Origin: Purpureocillium takamizusanense
Taxonomy: Eukaryota; Ascomycota; Sordariomycetes; Hypocreales; Ophiocordycipitaceae
NCBI RefSeq assembly: GCF_022605165.1
Contig: NC_063071.1
Location: 1,116,001 to 1,180,000 of the forward strand
Length of the DNA stretch: 64,000 nucleotides
Direction: 5' to 3'
In this document: positions 55,967 through 64,000 of the stretch, one piece after another
How positions within the stretch are numbered: position 1 is the stretch's first letter
Layout of the letters: every line of letters starts with the position of its first letter
Position numbers and translations under genes: made by a program
Notes under the pieces: generated by a model
Told to the model about the DNA's origin: nothing
What the model saw: only the letters and a program-made list of their open reading frames with translations
The model's database searches: none

Positions 55967-57177
55967 CTTGGGCCCTTGCGTCTAGGAGCTGGCTTAGAAA
56001 GGGTGAGTAAGCTGCAGATGTGCCGTGCGCTGGAAGGCACGGGCGACGACGACTTATAACAACAAGAGGACGGAAGCTGGCGCATGGTGGCTGCACCCCG
56101 GCCAGCTGAGGTTCCGGGTTGGAAGGGAAATAATGCCTAAACAGTGCATCTTGGATTGGATCCTGCCATGCAGGTTTTACAGCCTCACTTGCAAGGGCGC
56201 CAAATAGCTGATGTAAGTGACAGGGGGACAGGTTGCACGACCTAGGTTCGCGCGTTGCGATGATGGTGTGGAATGTAGGCGATGGTGCGAGCGAGATCTG
56301 AGAGCTGATGAATTGCAGCATAATTTACTTGAAGTTTTCGACCGCAATCAAAGGTGGTCGCTCGAAGGAACAGGCAGGCCGTTTGGTATTCAAGATGCTC
56401 AGGCAAACCCCGCGTGTTATTGAAGCTGTGGACGGATGACGAGCAGCGGCACCGCAACGGCCCCATGGCCCCCCCAGCAACCACGATCGACTGCAAGGTC
56501 TGATAGTGCAGGATCATTGTCTATTTTGCCGGCCATGAAACCGCCAAAGAGACGGCAATACCCAGCCCAAATTTGGCGACAGGTTCCGTGGAATAGAGCC
56601 GAGTTGGTGGTCTCTCGAGCGCGTGCGAGGGCCTGTCGGGCCACCACGGATGGCGCTTCTGATCGCGGATGCCGATGAGCACCGCGGCGCGGAGCAATAT
56701 GTGATTTGAGATCCGACGGACAAAGGGGGGAGACTCAGATACCACTTGGGCTCACGCGATAGTTGCCCAGTGCATTAAATGCCTCGGCCTCGCGTGACAT
56801 GGCCTGGGTCTTCGTGTCGTTGCAATTCACTCACAATGGTCACCCCCAGTGTAGGTTGGAGTGAGGTATTAGCGGGTTATATCTGAGCGCATAGCGGGCC
56901 TGACCACTGGATGGACCCAGGACAGCGGGCCTCCATCCAATCCAGCTCCCCACCGCCCAACCCCCGGACGACCGCCCGCCCTCCCGCCGAGAGGGTGCTA
57001 CTAATAAGGCCCGCGATTCTATTGACTCACCCGAATCCGGAGCAGCCCCCCCCCAACACCACCACCGCCGCCGACGAGGCCTCTTGATCAAAAACATAAA
57101 AGCCAGCTCGCGGGCCTCGAGCTCCCCTCCCCTCCGCGCCCGCATATCCCGTTCCCCCTCCCTTTCACCTTTCCGCG
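55967..57177. other. Divergent gap between the CorA-like gene and ornithine acetyltransferase
   Basis: Should hold promoters for both. No gene is recognised; frames at 56025-56740 overlap on both strands without protein character. The 150 nt before the ornithine acetyltransferase ATG are very C-rich, a likely leader. Confidence 0.45.
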
Positions 57178-58606
57178 ATGAAGCTCTCGCGCGCATACTC
57201 GAGCCTCAATGGCTCCATACCGGCGTCCAAGATCAAGTACGTGCCGACGTCGGGGACGTACCCCAAGGACTTCTCGGCGGCGGGCATCTTCGTCGGCGTC
57301 AAGCCCGGCAACACGAGCAAGCCGGACCTCGCGCTCGTCACGTCGGACCGGCCGTGCGCCGCCGCCGCCGTCTTCACCAAGAACAAGTTCCAGGCCGCGC
57401 CCGTCACCTTTAGCCGCAAGCTGCTCCGCGGCAGGGACAACGCGGGACTGCGCAGCGTCGTCGTCAACTCGGGCTGCGCCAACGCCGTCACCGGCATCGG
57501 AGGCCTCGAGGATGCCGCCCGCATGGCCGCCACGACGGACCAGCGCGTCGGCGCGCCCGACTCGACCATTGTCATGAGCACGGGCGTTATTGGGCAGAGG
57601 TATGTCATGGCTCATCGGAAGGCCCAAGTCTGTCTGTCTGGAAGAAAGGAGGGGAGATCTTGGTGTTGACGATGGAGGCGCTACGTCCAGGCTCCCCATA
57701 CAAAAGATTGTCGACCACATCCCCCTCGCCTACCACAAGGCCGGCGACTCTCATCGCCACTGGCTTGACTGCGCCAAGGCCATCTGCACCACTGACACCT
57801 TCCCCAAGCTCATGTCGCGGGCCTTTGAGCTCCCCTCGTCGCCCGGCATACAGTACCGCATCGCCGGCATGACCAAGGGCGCCGGCATGCTCGCCCCCAA
57901 CATGGCCACCCTGCTCACTATCCTGGCCACCGACGCCCCCGTCGCCCCCGGCGTGATGACCACCGTCCTCCGCCACGCCGTCGACCGCTCCTTCAACTCC
58001 ATCACCGTCGACGGCGACACCTCTACAAACGACACCGTCGCCCTGCTGGCCAACGGCGCTGCCGGCGGCAACGAGGTCGCCTCGGTGCAGTCCCCCGACT
58101 ACGCCGCCTTCCGCGACGTCCTCACCGACTTCGCCACAGACCTAGCCAAGTACATTGTTCGCGACGGCGAGGGCGCCACCAAGTTCGTCACCATCCGAGT
58201 CGCCGATGCCGCCTCTGAGGAGTCGGCCCGCGCCATCGCCCGCTCCATCGCCCTCTCGCCCCTCGTCAAGACGGCCCTCTACGGCAAGGACGCCAACTGG
58301 GGCCGCATCCTCTGCGCCGCCGGCTACTCCCTCATCTCTGCCCCCGGCCAGCCCCCCAACGACGTCCCCGAGATCGTCCCCGAGCGCACAAACGTCTCCT
58401 TTGTCCCCACCGACGGCTCCCCTGAGCTGAAGCTGCTCGTCAACGGCGAGCCTGAGCTCGTTGATGAGGAGCGCGCGAGCGAGATCCTCGAGGCAGAAGA
58501 CCTGGAAATCCTCGTCAAGCTGGGCACGGGCGACAAGAGCACCGTGCACTATACCTGCGACTTTAGCCACGATTATGTCACCATCAACGGAGACTACAGG
58601 ACATAA
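57178..58606 (+). CDS. ARG7: Arginine biosynthesis bifunctional ornithine acetyltransferase/N-acetylglutamate synthase (ArgJ family)
   Basis: Mitochondrial enzyme that transfers acetyl from N-acetylornithine to glutamate, recycling acetyl in arginine synthesis. Exons 57178-57599 and 57691-58606 give 445 residues; splicing joins VIGQR to LPIQK. The first 15-20 residues ([13 protein letters not shown]) look like a mitochondrial presequence. The self-cleavage and catalytic site is intact: [14 protein letters not shown], with the nucleophile Thr near residue 214. Also visible are SGCANAVTG in the alpha part and, in the beta part, [16 protein letters not shown] and DANWGRI. The protein ends with the family's INGDYRT-like tail. 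It is convergent to His3, whose stop is 333 nt away. Confidence 0.95.
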
Positions 58607-58939
58607 TGATGATGATGATGAGGAAGCAGATAGACTATTCTTCCGTCTCTTTGGGGTCTGATAAAATGCCCTGGGAATGTGTGGGCGGCGCTGGCGTTAT
58701 GAATATAAATACAGCGTTGGTTATGCCCGTCGCTGTAGCCCCGGTATTTGTTCCGTTTCCTGCCCTGACTCACTGCCTGGCTTTCCCGCTGGGCCTTGAC
58801 CTGTCTCCTAACCTGTCTCCTGTCCCGACCCCTCTCCCGTCTCTTGCTGTCTTTCACCCCGTTGATATCGGTAAAGCAAACGTTCCAAGCGCGTCGTATC
58901 CATCCTTTCCATAGTAGGGACCAGGTCGCGGTGCGGCTC
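58607..58939. other. Convergent gap between ARG7 and HIS3
   Basis: Both genes end here. An ATG trinucleotide repeat (five units) begins at the ARG7 stop. No gene seen. Confidence 0.55.
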
Positions 58940-59730
58940 CTACGCGCTCAGCGTACCCTTTGTGCTGGGCACCTCACCCTCCTTGCCCTTGACCTGGGCC
59001 GTCGCCATCTTGATGGCCACGGCGAGGGCCTTGAAGGCGCTCTCGGCGCGGTGGTGGTCGTTGTCGCCGCGGATGCAGTCGACGTGCATGGTGACGCGGG
59101 CGGCCTGGGCGAAGCTCTGCAGGCAGTGGGGCACCATCTCGCAGCTCAGCTTGCCGAGCCACTCGCGCTTGAGGCCCAGGTCGATGACGCTGTAGGGGCG
59201 GTTGGAGAGGTCGACAACGGCGCGGGAGAGGGCCTCGTCGAGCGGGGCGTAGGCGTAGCCGAAGCGGGCGACGCCCGCCAGCGACCCGAGGGCCTTGTTG
59301 AAGGCGTAGCCGAGGGCGATGCAGCAGTCCTCGGCGGTGTGGTGGTCATCGACTGCAAAAGACACGACGAGTTAGCGACGCGGCAATTCCTCTCTTTATC
59401 CCCTTCTCTCCCCCCTCCCTCTCTGAAAGGAACGTCCTTGGACAGGCGGGGTGTCATACTGTGCAGGTCGCCCTCGCAGTTGAGGGCCATGCTCCAGCCG
59501 GCGTGCTTGGCCAGCGCGTGGAGCATGTGGTCGAGGAAGCCGATGCCCGTGTTGACCGAGATGGTCTGCGAGCTGGTTGACTGGGAGGCGTGCGCGGCGG
59601 TCGCCTCGAGGAGCTTGGGGTGCGTGTCGGCGGGCAGCTCGCCGCCGTCGAGGTTGAGGGCGAGCTGGATCTTGGTCTCGTTGGTGTCGCGGGCGAGCGC
59701 CGCGACGCGGACCTTGGCCGTAGAGCCCAT
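58940..59730 (-). CDS. HIS3: Imidazoleglycerol-phosphate dehydratase
   Basis: Sixth step of histidine synthesis: dehydrates imidazole-glycerol phosphate to imidazole-acetol phosphate; Mn-dependent, cytosolic. Exons 59730-59460 and 59352-58940 give 227 residues; the intron (59353-59459) splits the Ile codon in [13 protein letters not shown]. The two metal-binding motifs are intact: DDHHTAEDC and [13 protein letters not shown], along with [17 protein letters not shown]. The length is normal for the fungal single-function enzyme. It is convergent to ARG7 and separated by about 730 nt from CDC16. Confidence 0.96.
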
Positions 59731-60461
59731 TGTGTGTTTTGTTCCTGTGCCTTTTGTAGTCTTTATATTGTACTCTTAATGTCGATTGGAATCTCGGCGG
59801 CGGTGTGTGTGATGTTGGCGTGCAAGTTATGCAGGACGGGCAACGGAGCTGAAGGGCAAGTCTTGCAGGTTGATCCGCGCCCGGCTCGTCACCGCAGCGT
59901 TGTGGCGGCGGCGCCTATATCGGCGACGCATGTCTGGCAATCCCAACTTTTTTTGCCGCTTCCGCCATTGGATGCTGGACGCTACCACTGACCAGAGCCC
60001 CCCACCCATACGCGGGCTTTTGGGAGCACTGAAGGCAAGTGGAGCCAGCGGCCTTCGATGGAGGGGTCCAGCGAACTCCAGCACACGCCGCCTAGCTGCA
60101 GTGGACGGGGCGGGAGTGGACCTAGGTACCTATGGAGGCGATGATGCGCCTCTGCGCGCGCTGAAAGTCGCCTACTTACCCCGCGATTCTGCCGCCTGCC
60201 ACGGCGGTCACCCTTCCGAACTAGGCCAGCAGCTGAAGCCCGAGCCAGCGGCAGGCGACGCGCCGCCATTTAGTTCGGTCCGCCGCTCCGACCCGCGTCT
60301 AAACAAACAAGCCGTCGACGCCTGGTCGCCTGCCCACGGCAACCACGCTTCCACCATGACCAAAAACACCTGACGCTCGCGCACTCGAATTCCGTTCGCT
60401 ACCTACGCCTTTCTTCTTGCTCTGGCTCCTTAACGCGACACATGTTTGGCGGCTCGGCACC
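59731..60461. other. Divergent gap between HIS3 and CDC16
   Basis: Should contain both promoters. A CCTAGGTACCT word lies at about 60120-60130. An ATG at 60441 in another frame precedes the CDC16 start, a possible short upstream frame. No Gcn4/Cpc1-type TGACTCA was noticed. Confidence 0.45.
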
Positions 60462-62416
60462 ATGGAAAAGTTCCTGCGGGAGTGGAGGCAGGATGCCCTC
60501 AATAAAGCTCAGTACGAGTCGGCCATCTTCATCGGCGATAAGCTGCTGGCCTTGACGAGTTGGTGACCCCGATGCCCTCTCTGTCTTCTCAAGCGTGGAG
60601 TGCTGACGTTTGCCTCACTCTAGACGACGACCAAGATGCATTCTGGCTCGCTCAGGTTCACTTCGCAACGGGAAACTACACGCGCGCGCAGGCCTTTCTC
60701 GCCAAGCAGGACCTCGTCGCGCGCAATCCCTCGTGTCGATACCTCGCCGGGCATTGTCTCATAAAGCAGAATCGGTTCGAAGAAGCCCTGTCCGTCCTCG
60801 GCGAGCGCAACCCCACGCACCTGATATCCAACGGCGGGCCGAGCTCCAAGAGAAAGACCGCCCCTCAGTCGCGGCACGGTCGCCGTCGCGGAGACCACCA
60901 GCAGCACGACGCGGGCGGGGCGGCGGATGACGAGGAGGAAGAAGGCGCGGCGAACCGGAGGTTCGAGGCCGCTATGTGCTTCCTGCGCGGCATCTGCTAC
61001 GCCAAGCAAAATGCCTTTGACAGGGCCAAGGAGTGCTACAAGGACGCGGTGCGCATCGACGTGCGCTGCTTCGAGGCGTTCCAGCAGCTCATGGCCAACT
61101 CGCTGTTGTCACCGGACGAGGAGTGGCAGTTTCTCGAGAGCCTCGACTTTGACTCCATATCCGTTTCTGGCGATGCGTCGGCGTCACAAGAGGCCGCCGA
61201 TTTTACAAAGATGCTGTACACGACGCGTCTGTCCAAGTACCGCAACCCGGCGGCTTTCGAGACGGCGTATGACTCGTTGTCGACGCACTACCATCTTGCT
61301 TCTAACCCTGACCTGCAGCTCGCGCGGGCTGACCTGCTCTACACGCAGTGCCGGTACCGCGACGCTCTCACCATCACCAACGCCATCCTCCAGGAAGACA
61401 AGTACAATTTCACCATATACCCCGTGCACTTGGCTTGTCTGTACGAACTGAAGATGAAGAACTTGCTGTTCCTCGTGGCGCACGACCTGGCCGATACCCA
61501 TCCGGAAGAGCCGTGCACGTGGCTTGCCGTCGGCATCTACTATTTTGCCATTAACAAGATTGCAGAGGCCCGGCGGTACTTTAGCAAAGCGAGCATGATG
61601 GACGCGCACTTTGGGCCAGCCTGGATAGGGTTCGCGCACACCTTTGCTGCCGAGGGGGAGCACGACCAGGCCATCTCGGCGTACTCGACAGCCGCTCGCC
61701 TGTTCATGGGCACGCACCTGCCGCAAATCTTCCTCGGCATGCAGAACCACGCGCTAAACAACATGACGCTTGCGGAAGAGTTTCTTAAGACGGCCTATGG
61801 GCTGTGCAAGACGGACCCATTGCTGTTGAACGAGATGGGCATCGTCAAGTACCACCAGGACAAGCCCAAGGAGGCCGTCCAATATTTCACAGCCGCGCTC
61901 AAAATTGCCGACGAGATTGACAGCGAACCCTCGGCGTGGCTCTCGGCGCGGACGAACCTGGGGCACGCCTTTCGACGGCTCCGCCACTTTAACCGAGCAC
62001 TGGCGGAGTTTGACGAGGTGCTGCGCCTGGGAGGCAAGGACGCTGCCATATTCAGTGCCAAGGGCCTCATCTTGATGGAGCAGAACCGGCCCGAGGAAGC
62101 TGTAGCCGTGCTGCATCAGGCCCTTGCCATCAACCCGCAAGACAGCATCGCCACGGAGCTCCTCAACAAGGCACTGGAGGAGACGGCCCTGATCGACGGC
62201 GCTGCTGAGGATGAGGCTGAGGACCTGGCTGAGTTTGAGCAGCAGCTCGAGGCGAGAAAACTGGAGGCGGCGCAGAAGCTCAACGGCGGGCGGGCCGGGC
62301 CGGGGGGCGCCACGACGATGGACAAGGGCAAGGGGAGGGTGGGGCGGCGGCGGACGCTGCTCGATGACGAGGACAAGGGCGAGAGCATGATGGAGATGAC
62401 GGACGATGAAGACTAA
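60462..62416 (+). CDS. CDC16: Anaphase-promoting complex subunit Cdc16/Apc6 (TPR protein)
   Basis: TPR scaffold subunit of the anaphase-promoting complex, an E3 ubiquitin ligase for cyclins and securin. Exons 60462-60558 and 60624-62416 give 629 residues. The intron donor is GTTGGT (weak), but branch CTGAC, acceptor TAG and the joined LALTNDDQDAFWLAQVHF support it. Tetratricopeptide repeats fill most of the protein: VHFATGNYTRAQAFL, YLAGHCLIKQNRFEEALSV, WLAVGIYYFAINKIAEARRY, WIGFAHTFAAEGEHDQAI and NEMGIVKYHQDKPKEAVQY. An acidic insert (DEEEEGAANR) lies near residue 160. The C-terminus is acidic. Motif order matches Cdc16/Cut9 rather than Cdc23 or Cdc27. Confidence 0.93.
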
Positions 62417-62705
62417 ACTGCGGCCATTGAGGACGGAAACGAACAAAGCATCAGGTAGCGGGGGAGCGTGGCGTTATTGGACAGCTCTAGGCATCCGTCA
62501 TGGAAAATGGCATTGAATCACCGCGCGAGCGCCGTAGCTTGATTGTAGTACACGAAGGCGGATATTGCATCTCGTCCTCCCGAGACCCTCGTGTGCCCGC
62601 AAGGCTATCGCCTGTCCACCTGCACCCCTGAAAGGACGTTGGCGCATCTGATAGCCACACGGAACCGGTGGATGCCCGGAGAGAAGGGATGGGGGGCTGG
62701 AATCC

Positions 62706-64000
62706 TCAGCCGACGAAATCCCAGTCATCATCGGACTTGTCCTGATGTGAGCCTGGCAAGCTGTACACGACAGGTACGAAGGCAACGCGCTCAGGTGAGT
62801 CCTTGGGCGGGTTATCAAGCGTCAGGGCTGCCAGGCGCTCCTCCAGGGCCGTCCCACCTGGGCGAAACAGGGCCGTGATGATGCGCTGGTACTGTATGAT
62901 CTCGGGCATACCCCGGCAGTCGGACAGGACAAATTGGTCGTCATAGCGTGTCTCGTTGGCTTTGGGGGAGGATGAGGGGTCAGTGACGCTATAGACTTTG
63001 ATGTTGCGCAAGGGCTGTCAAGCCTGCCTATGCATGCTTGGGGGAAACGAGGGTACGAGTACGAGATAGGTCGATACGGCGGGAAGAGGGAGGGAGGAAG
63101 AAGGGCTGCAGAGAAGGCCCAGACGTACCTGAAAACATGCTTCGGAGATGCGTCACGATGGCTTGCTCAGCGTCGGGGTCTCGCGGCTGCAGCGCGAGGA
63201 CCATGATGGCGAGGACCAGGGCGTTTTCCTCGCCGAAGCAGCTGCTGGCGAGGACGATGGCGCGGCGCACGTCCCGCAGGTCGACGTCGACGGACTGCCG
63301 GGCGCCGCCGCCGTTGGAGGGCCCGCCGTAGGCACGGCGCAGCTCGAGGACGCGGTCGGCCCAGCGCGGCCAGGCACGGCGGACGGACAGGCCGGGGCAC
63401 AGGCTGAAGAGGTGGCAGTCGACGAGGCGCTGGAGGCTGACGTCGCGGGCGTGTCCCTCGACGCGGAGGTAGCCCTGGCTGAGGTACTCGCCAAAGTAGT
63501 AGGCCTGGCCGTGGGGCGAGGAGCGGACGTCGCCCTTGCGCAGGCGGTAGAGGTCGTCGAGGTCTGCGCTGTGGGGGGCGAAGGCGGCCATGAGGTCCAG
63601 GTCGCTGATGAAGGCGCCGCGGGGCAGGGCGAGGGTGTCGACGACGAGGACGCGCAGGCGGTCGAGGTCGGGCCCGTCGCGGCGGGGACGGTAGCGACGC
63701 AGGCCGTGCTGCACGACGACGAGCAGCGACGAGGACCAGGAGACGAGGTTGCGGCGCGAGGTGGCCGGGCCGGCGCTGCGCCAGCGGAGGTGGTCGGCGA
63801 TGGAGTCGGCGGCGCGCGAGGGCGGCTCCACGGCGAAGACGTCGCGGCGGGCGGACCGGGCGGCGGCGGAGCGCGGGCGGCGCGGCGAGGCGGCGACGGC
63901 GGAGGAGACGAAGCGCGCCGACGTCTCGCCCTGGGAGGCGGGCGTGTGGAGCCGGAAGAGGAAGCGCGGGCGGAGGGACGGGGAGGCGGTGATGGAGGCG
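62706..64000 (-). CDS. Fungal protein of unknown function, 5' end beyond the window
   Basis: The gene enters from the right edge and ends at 62706, so its start is missing. The first visible exon runs 64000-63129 and the last 62959-62706; the intron (62960-63128, 169 nt) is inferred because the two frames only fit this way (donor GTACGT, branch CACTGAC, pyrimidine tract, acceptor AAAG). A nearer CAG acceptor at 63015 would give a wrong frame. Recognisable stretches include VDVDLRDVRRAIVLASSCFG, ALVLAIMVLALQPRD, then SDCRGMPEIIQYQRI and VPVVYSLPGSHQDK. These resemble a widespread fungal family of unknown role (possibly the group labelled DUF7582, from memory). The extreme GC content of exon 1 gives many shadow frames. 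Confidence 0.65.

Noticed and set aside
55839..56321. 160-codon frame overlapping the start of the CorA-like gene
   Set aside because: It uses another frame than the one that splices correctly into the downstream exons.
63015..63128. Shorter intron (acceptor CAG at 63015) in the right-edge gene
   Set aside because: It is the best-looking acceptor, but it leaves the last exon out of frame with an early stop.

Overview
The window is nuclear DNA of a filamentous ascomycete, most likely a Sordariomycete and plausibly of the order Hypocreales; the order is an inference from overall protein character, not tested. The evidence for a fungus is direct: most genes carry short introns (mainly 45-110 nt) with GTRNGT-like donors, CTRAC-like branch sites and YAG acceptors; there is a fungal iterative highly reducing polyketide synthase; and there are fungal-type calcineurin A, Arg7/ArgJ, Mediator and anaphase-promoting-complex genes. 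Gene models were built by eye from frames and splice signals.

Left part (1-11.5 kb): a membrane-anchored ubiquitin protease (minus strand), trimethyllysine dioxygenase of carnitine synthesis (nine exons, one only 18 nt), a sorbose/mannitol-dehydrogenase-type short-chain dehydrogenase, and calcineurin A.

Secondary metabolism (12.1-24.1 kb): a complete highly reducing polyketide synthase (KS-AT-DH-MT-ER-KR-ACP, no release domain) is transcribed divergently from a BAHD-type acyltransferase. A class I methyltransferase follows. The compact layout suggests that the acyltransferase modifies or off-loads the polyketide.

Accessory, gene-poor part (24.1-32.6 kb): AT-rich and repeat-like stretches, a 21-G run, a 65-nt pyrimidine tract, a membrane-anchor relic and three short genes for predicted secreted proteins. 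These are an SH3b-like protein, an orphan of about 151 residues, and a cysteine-rich protein with an unresolved first intron. Each has a TATA-like element about 115-121 nt upstream of its start. This looks like a small effector-type island.

Right part (32.6-64 kb): a conserved housekeeping block. It holds an amino-acid/choline-type permease, a proteasome assembly chaperone, the DEAH helicase Dhr1/Ecm16, a second short-chain dehydrogenase, Med6, an MMTAG2-like protein, a 1778-residue GHKL ATPase with a C-terminal HELAH motif, a small complex I subunit, eIF2B delta, a CorA-like membrane protein, ornithine acetyltransferase, His3 and Cdc16/Apc6. The last is an unfinished gene running off the right edge. 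ArgJ and His3 are convergent neighbours, placing steps of arginine and histidine synthesis side by side.
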